From positions 186,001 through 250,000 of the forward strand of contig RSEE01000044.1 in NCBI GenBank assembly GCA_003971905.1: 64,000 nucleotides of DNA, given 5' to 3'. This document shows, in pieces, positions 19,992 to 30,409 of this stretch. The DNA comes from Moniliella sp. 'wahieum' (lineage: Eukaryota; Basidiomycota; Moniliellomycetes; Moniliellales; Moniliellaceae). Both the position numbers and the translations under genes were made by a program. The notes under the pieces are model-generated. The model had not been told where the DNA came from. It did not search any database and was given only the letters and a program-made list of their open reading frames with translations. Numbering within the stretch: position 1 is the first letter of the stretch; the number at the start of each line of letters is the position of its first letter.

Positions 19992-22733
19992 TTACTTCCA
20001 AGAACCCATGGGCCCACCAAAATAACCTGAGGCAGGCAGGTCGTTCCAGGAAGTACCGTTGTTGTCGTAAGTGTTTTTCCATACAGTATTTCCCCACCAA
20101 GAAGGAAAGTTGACGCCTGGACCATAGGTGACACAGAAGAAGATTACAATGCCTGTAGAGGGAAATGGTCAGTCCAGCGTCGAAGGTGGGCGGGATGGGC
20201 TGCAACGAACCTGAGATGGCCAGGCCTGAGTCGAGGGCAGCGGCAAAGGCATACATCCAGCTGAAGAACCCTTGAAGATGAATTTGGTGCAGATCAAGTT
20301 AACCACAAACCAACTCGAATAGTTACACCCGTGGCGGGCGGACGATAGGTGCCAACCCAAAACAGAGGCCAGTTGATCAACTTCAGCCACTTCCACCCGG
20401 TCTTTTTGTACAGCACCCAAGTGATGACAGGTGTGATGGCGCCAATCCAAAAGAAATGGAGCATTGGGGAGTACATCTGGCCAGCCCCGAATGTCCTCCT
20501 CGTTCCAACAAGGCCCCAGACAACGGAACTGCTCATGACCGTTTGGCCATTGGGGCAGACGAACCCATTGCTTTGATCGGGGTTGCAAATGTCCTTCACG
20601 TGGCCCAGCATCCAGATGGTGACGCCTGCCTGGGTGAGGGCACCTAATATTGTGGCCGAACCTTGCACCCAAAAGAGAAGACGAGGGGCAATGTGAAGGT
20701 AATGCGCCAACTTCATGTCTTGGGCAAATACTGCGCTTGCCCCACCGTGTCGGTGGAAAGCATCTTGAACAGCATGTTAGCGACCGGCTTGCCTTCAAAC
20801 AAGTAACCACCGATAAACTCGCTCAACTAGAGGCGGAAGTGAAAGAAGAGAGTCAGTGCATGAGAAAAGAAAAAAGGACTGAAGGTAAACGAGACGGCAC
20901 ATACCACATTGAGTTGGTTGGGGTTTACGTTGGTCACACCCAAAATGATACCACAAGGGATAAAGAAGATGCAGGGGATGATCCACCCCAGGAACAAGCC
21001 ATACACCGGAAGATCAGTGTGGTAATATTCGATGAGGACTTGAAGAAGAAAAATATAGGGTGGTTAGATCAGTGAGTTCACAAAATGGAGAGGAAGGCTG
21101 GATGGATAGAAGGAAAGAAAGAAGGATGGATGGATGGATGGATGAAAGGAAGGAACATACCGATAGATAGAGCACCAAAGATGGCGATGCAGGTTGTCCA
21201 CCACCACCACGGTACTTTTTGGTACTGCTCATTGAGGCGGGTGTGGATGTCCTTTCGGCCTGTTCCTTTGAAGGCATGGACCAGGTCGCGGTAGTTCCAC
21301 AATGCAACATGAACCAAGACGCACGTCAAACTGGCAAATGACAGGCCATAGACAATGAGGAAAGTGATGGGGAGGTACGGCTGGGAGTATTGACGGTATT
21401 TCTCCACATCTAGCGTTCCGTTTGACATGACAGCAGATACATCGTAGATGGCACCGGTTCGATCGTACACTTGGTCAGAGAGAAAGGCAGATAGGATGTG
21501 AAACGGTAGTTTTTCACATATAAGATGGGTGCTACAATCCAAAAGATAACCGCAAACCCGATAAATACGTTGGTGCATGCCGAGAGAGGTGGAGGAGCGG
21601 GTTGCTGTTGTAGGCGATCATGCTCCAATCGAGAGTTGATGGGACGAGACCCATGCCCGTCACCTCACCAAATACGAGGTTGACCGCTGAAATGCAGTCC
21701 CAATGAAGCAAAGGTAAGAAACACGAGGACCCTGGGAAGAGGGAAGTGATAAGGAAAGGAACACACCTTTGTGTTTAGGCCAGATCCAGCAAAAGAAAGT
21801 GAAATAGCTAAGCCCAGTAAAGATCAACCCAGGGAACCAGTACCACGTCCAGGCAATTCCAAACACGATCCAAAAGAAGCGAAGACGGGTCATACGGAGT
21901 CCAAAGGGCGCGGGTTCTTGAATGCGGGCATGCATGGAGGAGAGAAGAGCAATGTTGGACAGGTTGGCTGGCCAAACGACATACGATGGCTTGACCAAAA
22001 AAGGTACGCCCAGCCCAGCGATGCCGTACCCGAGCATCTGGCAGCACAGCACAGCCAACACCGCTTCTCCTGCTGGAAACTTGATTCCATACATGCGTGC
22101 CGCCTGAATCAAGTTGGTACTGTCTGCGCTAGTACCGAGACCAAAACTGACGTTGCTAGCAATGACAATCAAGCCGTGCTCTTTGATGTTGAACTTGCGG
22201 TCAGGGTTGAGCCGGCAAATGGGCAGAACACGAGCGAGAAAGATGCCAAATGGGAAAGCGATGAGTTCAGAGACGAGGGAGACAAGGTGGACACCTGGAT
22301 AGCGGAGGCTGAAGAGTTGGTTGACTCCGCTCCCGATCAAGACGAAGATGATGGAGAGGAACCACATTCGGAAAGTGTTGATGGGCATGTCGGGATCGTC
22401 GGTCTCAGGGACAACCGCGCGCACTTCAGGATGGGCATCAAGCCCCGATTCGCCATCATCCGAATTGTAGTCCGGTGCGACGGAGGTGTCCTTAGACATG
22501 GGCAGCTCGCCCTCGTAGTTAAGGTTATCCATTGCAGCCTTCTCCTCTGCACCAACAGCAAGCAGATCAACATCAGCCTTTTTGTCGTCCTTGTCGACGT
22601 CTTCGGATACGGGAGAAGTGGCTTCGGGCGTCGACGCCCCGGGGTCGACGAAAGAATCCCAGTCGCATAGCGAACGCAATGAGAATAGGAGGAGGACCGA
22701 CGAGGAAGCGGTTGGTGGAAGAGGTGAAGACAA
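19992..22733 (-). CDS. OPT-family oligopeptide transporter
   Basis: Proton-coupled plasma-membrane importer of small peptides (OPT family). A hydrophilic acidic N-tail ends in the family signature DDPDMPINTFRMWFL (about 22395-22350). Membrane segments and family motifs follow: FLSIIFVLIGSGVNQLFSLR, NIKEHGLIVIASNVSFGLG, PAGEAVLAVLCCQMLGYGIAG, RMTRLRFFWIVFGIAWTWYW, FGEVTGMGLVPSTLDWSMIAY, MKLAHYLHIAPRLLFWVQG, NWPLFWVGTY-PPATG and a C-terminal FPSWWGNTVWKNTY ending GGPMGSWK before TAA at 19992-19994. The last parts match OPT proteins closely. At least four introns are present, for example about 21692-21765 (GTGTGT to TTTCAG), about 21020-21160 and about 20160-20215. Fewer frameshifts are seen than in neighbours. 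The start is uncertain; ATG 22733 or an internal Met would both keep the signature. No adjacent peptidase gene is seen. Confidence 0.9.
21124..21143. repeat. (GGAT)5 microsatellite in an OPT intron
   Basis: Five perfect GGAT units with flanking imperfect GAAA/GGAA repeats, lying in a region of the transporter gene that does not encode family sequence and is bounded by splice-like signals. Confidence 0.8.
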
Positions 22734-23833
22734 CAGAAGGGGGCAACAGAATGGGACAGTAGAAGGGGACTACAGAAGGAGACACGCCTTTGAATATCGG
22801 GCCGCTATGCATGCAAGTAGATGTCGTGTGCTCGTATTGGTGCAGCAGGGAGCCAGTATGATCGACGGTTGCACCTTTTGGACGGTTTGGCTGTTCCTGG
22901 ACGAGCCACAGGGGAAGTGGCTGGATATCTATGAGACAATCAGAATGGCTCGGCGGCCGAAGGACTTTATTCTCATACTGCCGCAGTGCCGGCCGGGAAA
23001 GATGAAAGAGCGCGACAGGCGGATAGATTGCGTTTCGGATAAACGGCTTGAAGGATGGGATAGTAAGTACCCTTATATTTGGCCTTTTTGCCGCAGGGCC
23101 TTTGGCCTTATCCTTCCCGGGGATCCGGTTCCTGGATACCGGGAACCGCCCGTGGCCTTAGCGCTAAGGCTTAGCGCTTAGCCTTGATTAATCCTTGCTT
23201 AGGCTAACCTTAGGCCTTAGGCCTTAGGCCTTTGAGCCTTTGGTCTTAGCTGTTGTGACATGTGATCTAGCTGTTGTGGTCTAGATCTAATGTGTCTAAT
23301 GGCCTTATGCTTGCCTTGTGCAGTGCCACCGTCCCCTTATGCGATGGTTGCCACACAAGCGGGCTCGCACACTCGCCGTGAAAGACAGACGTGTAAGTGT
23401 GATCATCGGCTGTCATCCATCATCATGCATCAACACGCACTTATCGATTATCGTCCTCATCCACCTGATCGACTGATCGATGATCGGTCTCTCGGTAAAC
23501 GCCGATTCCGGGCCACCGTTTTTCTTCGTTCTTGTTGCAGCTCTCGTGGCCGCGGTGTGTTACGTCGTATGGCGAGGACGTTGGCAACTGAATAAGAGCC
23601 GAAAGGAGATATGGCTCTTATCGTTTCTGTGATTGGAAACGATAAAAACAGGGCAGAAACATGGACCAAAGAATGAAGGAGAAAGGAAAGGGAGATCTAG
23701 GATCTAGCGGAATTGATATGCACCTGCACATGCATGCAGTTTTCACGCTCTTTTACATGTGAGCCATGTGAACGGATATTGACTACGGCAGGCGAGAGCG
23801 GGGAATGTGTTGAACGTCGTTTATGTTTTTTAG
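22734..23833. other. Intergenic region upstream of the OPT gene
   Basis: 1.1 kb without a recognisable gene. The left part is the OPT promoter. The right part becomes AT-richer and carries the palindromic CCTTAGG cluster listed separately. Confidence 0.5.
23117..23235. repeat. Cluster of palindromes and CCTTAGG direct repeats
   Basis: Contains an inverted repeat CGGTTCC...GGGAACCG around 23125-23148, a perfect 16-bp palindrome GCCTTAGCGCTAAGGC (about 23155-23170), a near-palindrome centred at about 23176, and then (GGCCTTA)n direct repeats at about 23209-23231. No transposon family can be named. Confidence 0.7.
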
Positions 23834-24073
23834 TGTTGGCCTAGGGAGCCGGACGGGCAGAAGGATGAGGAGAAGGTGATGGATTGGAGCCAGAGTTGGG
23901 TCTGGGTACAGAGGCATCTATATAGGAGGCTGGACTAGGCACAGGGACAGTGAGTCACACAGGAGAGAGTGCAGGGCACAGGGACAGTGACACGCAGGGA
24001 CGTCAGCGTGGAAGCCGATGGAACCGAGGCGAACCTGGTCTACCGACTGGGAGCCAGAGGATCACAGTCAACA
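23834..24073 (+). repeat. Left LTR
   Basis: 240 bp, identical to 24991-25230 on direct comparison. TGTTG/CAACA ends. Contains GCACAGGGACAGTGA-like sequence twice within the LTR, about 35 bp apart. Confidence 0.92.
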
Positions 24074-24079
24074 CCCCGC

Positions 24080-24096
24080 TGGCCAGGGAACCCGGA
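24080..24096 (+). other. Candidate tRNA primer-binding site of the LTR element
   Basis: Begins TGG six bases inside the left LTR, complementary to a 3' CCA-bearing tRNA end (reverse complement ends CCCTGGCCA). Which tRNA it would match cannot be told without the host tRNA set. Confidence 0.4.
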
Positions 24097-24793
24097 GACA
24101 TCGGTTGTGGGATGAGCTCCTGCCAGTGGATGTAGAGAGGGGAGGACTTGAGTGGCAACCGGGACGAATGGCCTGGAGTTGTGCATGGCCACACGACTGG
24201 CCTACACCCCCGCTGTCCAGGATGACACCTGAACGAGCCGAGCGCTTGTGGTTGGTGTATTGTGCGACCGCCAGATGCTTGTAGAAGTCTTAGAAGTAAA
24301 AGTAGTAGGGGTTGCGCCCCGAAGCGATTTGGTGGGCAAAAGTAAAAAGCACCAGTTATAGGTGTAGTGAAAGAAAATTGGAAACTTGGAGTAAATGCGG
24401 TCCAAGGTCGTTTGGCATCAAAATTGGATGCGTTTGGTAGTTGTTTGGTTCCGCATGCCTGGTGCCAGTGGGGTCCATTGGGCATGGGAAATGAACGGGC
24501 GCTATGCGTCAACCGTCTTGATCTGTTTGGGTTCTCTTTGTTGTTGAAAAAGAGGAGTGGAAGAAGTTGGGTGACCACCCCCCCCATCCTTTCCCCAGGT
24601 GCCCCGGATGAATTGGCAATCCGGGGCGTGTAGCCGTGGGTGGGGCACTTGATGAGCAGCCACCCCCGCTTTCTGCGATTCGCCTGCGCCGTTTTGTCGT
24701 TGGAGGAATTTCGTCTCGTTGACGATACCCGACACGTTTTGTTCCGTCGTGTGTTGTCCCTAAAAATCATTGCCCCATCTGTGGGGACGAGTG

Positions 24794-24873
24794 TGCCGAT
24801 TGTGGCGGTAGTATGCCGATTGTGGCGGTAGTATGCCGATTGTGGCGGTAAGGTGCCGATTGTGGCGGTGGTG
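24794..24873. repeat. 4 x 20-bp tandem repeat inside the LTR element
   Basis: Four copies of TGCCGATTGTGGCGGT plus a variable last four bases, starting at 24794, 24814, 24834 and 24854. The first 16 bases are identical in all copies; the unit length is not a multiple of three, so it is not coding. Confidence 0.9.
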
Positions 24874-24990
24874 TTGTTGGGCGGGAGGACGGGTGTGTCT
24901 TGTGGGCTTGGCGGCTTAGCTTGGGCTTGTAGGCTTGGGGGTGGGCTTGCTTGAAGAGCGCTCCCCTTCCGGGGGATCAGATTGTAGCTC

Positions 24991-25230
24991 TGTTGGCCTA
25001 GGGAGCCGGACGGGCAGAAGGATGAGGAGAAGGTGATGGATTGGAGCCAGAGTTGGGTCTGGGTACAGAGGCATCTATATAGGAGGCTGGACTAGGCACA
25101 GGGACAGTGAGTCACACAGGAGAGAGTGCAGGGCACAGGGACAGTGACACGCAGGGACGTCAGCGTGGAAGCCGATGGAACCGAGGCGAACCTGGTCTAC
25201 CGACTGGGAGCCAGAGGATCACAGTCAACA
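24991..25230 (+). repeat. Right LTR
   Basis: 240 bp, identical to the left LTR, ending CAACA at 25230. Confidence 0.92.
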
Positions 25231-26034
25231 TGTAGACCATCAAAGAAGGCAGCAAGTTGATGAAGAGAAAACATCCAGATTCACAATATTCACACCGTAT
25301 TATGTTTCGGAAGAGCGCTGCCTATAGCACGCTATAGTCCCCCGGGTCGTCGGGGGAATGCAACGGAAAATACACCTGTTGCCAAGGTGATATTGATAGG
25401 AGATCCGATAGGAGATGATGCTGATGATGTAGAAAATCAAAATCATCCAACTCCGGAGATGAACAGGATCATTAATCATTCGATCTTGAAAAGACATGCC
25501 GCAGGCGCGGGGGATTTATTGGGTGTGACGCCGTCCGTCGCAAAAGCATAGTATCAGAGAACGGAATGTGAGCACCATCCAGCCGAGTGCGGAACTGGAG
25601 GCAGAGAGGAGCATGATAAAACGTTGCTGATACACCGGTGAGTGTCACATGTCATGGTGCCCATGAAAGCTGTGGGCTGCCGGGTCAGAGTGACTGATGG
25701 ACACACCGGTCTCGGGGACATGCACAAGTTCAAGATGGTGACAAAGTGTGGGGTGGGAGCCTACCATTTTGCCCATATTCACCCTCCTATCGCTAGCAGT
25801 TGTCGCTGTGCACCAACAGGCTCTAGTACATCTTTCGCACTCTCTTATTTGGGCAGATTTGGTCGAACAAGCAGTACACATCGCGGGATGAGTGAGACCA
25901 GTCAAACGCAGTGCCTCTTTGGCCCAGCCGTAAAGCTCTGCAGATGCTATGAACGCAATAGAGGGAGAATGCACTAGTTTGCGCTCATGAGCACAACGAC
26001 GATAGGTATACATTGGCATATGATTGTGTCCAAC
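25231..26034. other. Intergenic region between LTR element and RRP40
   Basis: About 800 bp, lower in GC. Short frames on both strands have no motif. It holds the RRP40 3' UTR on the right. No RNA gene recognised. Confidence 0.45.
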
Positions 26035-27034
26035 TTAAGCCCCCAAAAACGGCGCCACAATCGTTTCCACTTCCTGGTGTGAGAGCCGTCCCCGGCGCCG
26101 GGCATACTGCTGCGCCGATAGTTTTGTTCCGTCGCCCTGGGTGGTGGGCATGCGCGCATCGGCGGCGGCAAGCACTTTGCGAAGTGCAATCAGTTGCCCA
26201 GCCTTTTCGGCCCGCAACCAAATCATTCCATTCGCCCCTACGGCCGCCTCAAAAGGGAAGAAGGAGGAGACAAGTCCCAACAAGGTGTGCCCGCTGCTTT
26301 GAGACGGGTCCGCCGACTCGGAAGGAGGCGGGGCCGGCCGCAAGAGCGCAGCGGCAAGGAGGGGATGGACATGGGCAAGTGTGGCAAAGCCCGTATCCCG
26401 CTCCGCAACCTTAAGCTCTCCCAACCCATCGGATTTTCCAGAGGAGGGATCAACACAAGAGAGTTCAGGTTCTGCATGCACGTCGCACGAAAGTACACGC
26501 GCATAGACGATCGCGCCGGGCCGGAGCGTGGGCTTGGTCCGTTTCGTTGCGCCCTCAAACGCCAGCGCAGGAAGAACACATTGCACATGCGACGTAAGCA
26601 GGGTCACCACGTAGCCCTCGCTGTGCCGGTTGGTGATTTGGCCCACTACGTTGTCACCGACGGCTGGGGTGTACTTATGAAAAAGAAGGTTAGCTGCTTG
26701 CTCCGCGATTCAGTCGTGGCGGGTCACTTACCCTGTTCGATTCTCCCTCCACCCATCGGGCCGCGAGGTACCTCCTTGACCCCTTTGCTCCTCGCTTCTT
26801 CTGAACTACCGCGCCCAATGGACCGGGGACGGTGGCAAGGAGACTGGATCGCACTGAGCCCTCGGGGGCCGGGGTGGCTTCAATTGCGGCCTGCGCCGCG
26901 GAGGAAGAGGAGGCAAATGTTGCCTGGGCAATACCAGCTCCAAGCTTGACGGCAGATGGGAGTGCCGAAGACGCTGCGTGGTCGTCTTGGGAGGTGAAGA
27001 CGTGGACAACATCGCCGGGTAAGACGGTGGTCAT
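26035..27034 (-). CDS. RRP40: Exosome complex RNA-binding cap subunit Rrp40 (EXOSC3)
   Basis: S1/KH cap subunit of the RNA exosome in nucleus and cytoplasm. The ATG at 27034 opens MTTVLPGDVVHVF, the usual Rrp40 beginning. A single 58-bp intron (26674-26731; donor GTAAGT, branch CTAACC, acceptor AAG) joins VEGESNR to YTPAVGDNVVGQITNRHSEG. Then come LPALAFEGATKRTKPTLRPG and VYARVLS with PELSCVDPSSGKSDGLGELK, which fit the S1 and KH-linked regions, and FFPFEAAVGANGMIWLRA in the KH domain. The protein ends VETIVAPFLGA. The gene reads without any frameshift, unlike most of its neighbours. It is divergent from the mitochondrial carrier gene, 322 bp apart. Confidence 0.92.
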
Positions 27035-27356
27035 GATGGCGGTGGCGGAGAGGGTGCCAAAGCGAATTTTTTTGCCCACTTGCGGCAGTAAGGAGCGGAC
27101 AACCCAACTGCAAGCGGCCTGGTTGTTCATTCCGCGTGGCCTCATTCCGCCGCGGCAGGAATAAAATGTTCAAGTATTTTGTGGTTTTGCCTTCCCTTTG
27201 TGGCTGGTTGAGTCATCGTACAATCCCGCGTTCTTCTTATCGTGACGGCTGGAGCAAACACTTATATCCGCCTCCTTCCTCCATCCGGCCCACCTCCAGA
27301 CACGACTTCCCTCCCCTCCGCTTTCTTCTTCCCTCTTGACGACCAGAACCTAGGCC
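27035..27356. promoter_or_regulatory. Divergent promoter RRP40 / mitochondrial carrier
   Basis: 322 bp between two start codons. It includes a CT-rich leader just before the carrier ATG. No specific factor site is identified. Confidence 0.45.
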
Positions 27357-28387
27357 ATGGGAGTCTCGCAGCCAGTCAAAGATGTGCTTTCCGGCACCGC
27401 CGGTGGCATCTCTCAAGTGTTTGTTGGCCAGCCTTTTGACATTGTCAAGGTCCGTCTCCAAACTGCGCCCGAAGGCACTTACAAAGGTACGCCCCCCCCC
27501 GCCTCTTTCGATTATCTCATTCCCTATTAACTCTCATCCCTAGGCGTCCTGGACTGTGCCAAACAAATCCTCATCAAGGAAGGCCCTTTGGCGTTCTACA
27601 AAGGCTCCCTCACCCCACTTTGGGTGCCGGTGTGTGCGTGTCGATCCAGTTCGGGGTCGTGGAAGAGATGAAGCGTCTATTTACTCGCCTAGACCTGGGC
27701 GGCAAGACGCCGGTCAATGCTCATGACGCGAAGGCTCTCACAGGCGGACAACTCTACCTCTCGGGGTTGGTGGCTGGGGTAGCGAATTCGGTGGTGGCCT
27801 CGCCGATGGAACATGTACGCATTCGCTTGCAGGCGCAAGGCTCCCTGCACAAGTCCTATGCGGGCCCGTGGGATGCCTTGCGGCAAATTTGGGCAGCCGG
27901 GGGCTTGCGCGGGGTGATGCATGGCTTTGTTCCTAGCGTGTTGCGTGAAGCGCATGGCCTCGGTGTCTACTTTTGGACGTACGAAGTGCTGGTCCGCAAC
28001 GAACTGGGCTCCCGCCCCCGCTCCCAGCTGTCTTCCGCCTCCGCTATGCTCTACGGCGGTGCGGCGGGTGCGACTCTCTGGTTGAGTGTATACCCACTGG
28101 AGTACGTGGCTCGGCTTGGAACGTTTGACTTACCCTGCGCATGATACTCACCTCCCTTTTTCCCCTCTTCTGTCAGCGTTATCAAGAGCCGAATGCAAAC
28201 CGATGCGGTCAAGTCCAGCGAACGCAAGTATCATGGCATGCTGGACTGCGCTCGCGCCATTTGGCGCGAGGCCGGTCCCAAAGGCTTTGTTCGTGGATTG
28301 GTGCCCACTATGATTCGTGCCCCCTTTGTCAATGCCGCCTCGTTTGCCACGGTTGAGTGGGCAGCGCGGCAGATGAGCACCTGGTAA
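27357..28387 (+). CDS. Mitochondrial inner-membrane carrier, YMC1/YMC2 type
   Basis: Six-helix solute carrier family protein, about 300 residues. The ATG at 27357 opens MGVSQPVKDVLSGTAGGISQ. All three carrier signatures are seen: QPFDIVKVRLQT, SPMEHVRIRLQAQ and, after splicing, YPLDVIKSRMQTD, each with the basic residue after PxD/E. Intron 1 is 27487-27543 (GTACGC to TAG, branch TTAAC); intron 2 is 28102-28176 (GTACGT to CAG). The segment SIQFGVVEEMKR and the closing RGLVPTMIRAPFVNAASFATVEWA are closest to Ymc1-type carriers rather than ADP/ATP carriers; the substrate is not established by sequence. One frameshift near 27619 (ACCCCACTTTGG) is fixed by one extra C, giving LTPTLGAG. Confidence 0.9.
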
Positions 28388-29059
28388 GGAGGCATGCCCC
28401 ATTACGTCGGCTTTATTTCCCTTGCCCCTCCCCCCCAAAAGCACTTTTGCCTCGACGACCGCCTCCTTCAAGGCCATCACCCAAAAGCTCCCCAGGAAAA
28501 ATCTATACCAAGACGCACCTACTGCTGAAATCCGTACCCCCGAGTCGTGAGTGCATGAGTGGACTGTAGAAAGAGGGTTTTGTTGCAGTACAAATACCCT
28601 GCGTCTCAGGCTGAAAGGATGACATTGGCGTGCTCACACGCGCTGACGGCCAATGGAGGAAAGGGGAGAAAATATGAAGAGAGGCGGCGAGACGTGGCGC
28701 GCGCAAGGGCAAACCTCGCGCGTTCTGATCAGGGTGGGGTGGGGTGGCATGGTGGTAGGTGTGCTCCAAGAGAGAGAGGCTTAGATGGAGCAGAGGCTGG
28801 CCCGGGCCTCTTGGGACACAACCCTGGGCGCGTTGACGCGACGGCGTCATATGCACGTCATATTCCTCGGCCCCATAGTCTGGCTGGCACGTGCGGCGGC
28901 GGGGCGGGAGGGATAGGGTTGCAACAATGGGTTGGTCGCCCAGTTGAATCACGCCGTCGACGGGTGTTGGACGTTGGGCCGGCATAGATGGTATAAACCT
29001 TCGCCCCCCAGCCTCCGGCAGCCCACCCTTCTCGCTTGCCCCCCCCACCACCAACGGCC
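28388..29059. other. Intergenic region upstream of the peroxiredoxin gene
   Basis: About 670 bp. Contains the carrier 3' UTR and the peroxiredoxin promoter. GTGGGGTGGGGTGG (about 28733) and purine-rich tracts are present. No gene recognised. Confidence 0.4.
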
Positions 29060-30409
29060 ATGTCTGAACGCCGCACTTCCGCCCGCATTGCTTCCCAGGC
29101 CAAGCGGCCTGCCCCGCCCGAAGCCCCCGCCCCGACCACCACAACCCCCGCCGCCCCCAAGAAACCGCGCGCCGAATCGGCCTCCCCGCTGCACCTCTTG
29201 CGCTTGGCGCCGTCCTGCCTGCCCTCACCCTCACCTCGGATGCCAACGAGCCCATCCAGATCCCCACCGACGTGAGCAAGGCGGTGCTCTTTACCTATCC
29301 CAAAGCCAACACGCCCGGCTGCACCACCCAAGGCCAATGCTACCGTGACTCGTATGCTCAATTTGAGCAGGCTGGGTGGAAAGTGTTTGGATTGTCGGCC
29401 GATTCGCCCACGGCCCTGACCAATTGGAAGGTCAAGCAAGCGTTCCCTTACCCGCTTATCTCTGACCCGGACCGCACCCTAATTGCGGTCTTGACGGGCG
29501 AGAAGAGCAAGACGCTCCGCTCGCATTTTGTCGTGGATGGGGAGGGCAAGTTGGCGCTGAGCAGCGTAGGAGTCAAGCCGAAGGAGGTACGTTTTTGATT
29601 TCGTACTAAGGAGAGAGAAGAGGAGGGAGGCGAATGAGAGGAGCTGACCGGGGGATTCTTGGCAGAGTGCTGAAGCCACGCTGGCCTTCATTCACTCGGC
29701 GAGTGAGAATAAGGAAGAGAAAGCAGCGCCAGCGACCGAGCCTACCACCGAGCCTACTGCAGACTCTACCGCCGAACCAGCCCCGGAGCCTACTGAAGAC
29801 GCGAAGAGCGTCTCACCTGCACCACCGTCTTCGGTTCCCTCGCTTCTCAGTGTGGGTGACACGTTGCCCGAACTGACCCTCACGACCGATGCCGGCACCG
29901 AGGTGGCGGTGCCTTCCGACCTGAAACGGTCCGTCGTGTTTACCTACCCCAAGGCCAACACGCCCGGCTGCACCACCCAAGGTCAATGCTACCGTGACTC
30001 GTATGCTCAATTTGCAGGCTGGGTGGAAAGTGTTTGGCTTGTCAGCCGATTCGCCCACGGCCCTGACCAATTGGAAGGTCAAGCAGGCGTTCCCCTACCC
30101 GCTCATCTCGGACCCGAAGCGGGTCCTGATTGGTCCCTTGACTGGCGAACGCAGCAAGACGTTACGCTCCCATTTTGTGGTGGACGCCGAGGGTAAGCTG
30201 GCGCTGCAGAGCGTAGGCGTGAAGCCGAAAGAGGTAGGTTTAGTTGATTCCTCGCCCTCTTCCTCCGTAATCCTTCTTATTTGTGTTTGTTTTCCGGCCC
30301 CGCACATCAGGCTAACGTTTTGATTCTCCCCCGCCCCCTTTTCTCACTCCAGTCGGCTTCAGCTACCCTTGCCTTTATCGACGCGGACAATCAAAAGGCC
30401 AACCTGTAG
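29060..30409 (+). CDS. DOT5: Two-domain PrxQ/Dot5-type thiol peroxidase
   Basis: Peroxiredoxin that reduces hydroperoxides; yeast Dot5 is nuclear. The ATG at 29060 opens a basic, Ala/Pro-rich tail (MSERRTSARIASQAKRP, with KKPR) that could act as a nuclear signal. Two peroxiredoxin domains follow in tandem (about 29220-29690 and 29850-30390), each with FTYPKANTPGCTTQGQCYRD and each ending GVKPKE|S-ATLAFI. An intron sits at the same place in each repeat: 29587-29665 (GTACGT, CTGAC, CAG) and 30234-30352 (GTAGGT, CTAAC, CAG). The linker is rich in Thr/Pro/Glu. Two breaks: one near 29190, and a 2-base loss near 30015, where copy 1 has TTTGAGCAGGC and copy 2 TTTGCAGGC. The two catalytic cysteines are six residues apart in both domains. 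Stop TAG 30407-30409. Confidence 0.9.

Larger units (their letters stand above)
23834..25230 (+). mobile_element. Non-autonomous LTR element (TRIM/LARD-like), complete
   Basis: Two identical 240-bp direct repeats (23834-24073 and 24991-25230) flank a 917-bp interior. Each repeat begins TGTTG and ends CAACA, the TG...CA form of retroviral-type LTRs. Each LTR holds a plus-strand TATA-like CTATATAGG, suggesting the plus orientation. Six bases after the left LTR lies TGGCCAGGGAACCCGGA (24080-24096), which starts with TGG as a tRNA primer-binding site should. The flanks TTTAG (left) and TGTAG (right) agree at four of five positions, a possible target-site duplication. The interior has no reverse transcriptase, integrase, protease or clear gag, so the element would need enzymes from elsewhere. 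The polypurine tract is not convincing. Confidence 0.82.

Noticed and set aside
22582..23181. 199-codon plus-strand frame upstream of the OPT gene
   Set aside because: Overlaps the OPT N-terminus in antisense and then runs into the palindrome cluster; no recognisable domain.
24003..24770. 255-codon minus-strand frame in the LTR element, considered as gag
   Set aside because: No capsid-like pattern and no proper CX2CX4HX4C zinc knuckle; it also runs into the LTR in the orientation opposite to the TATA-like box.
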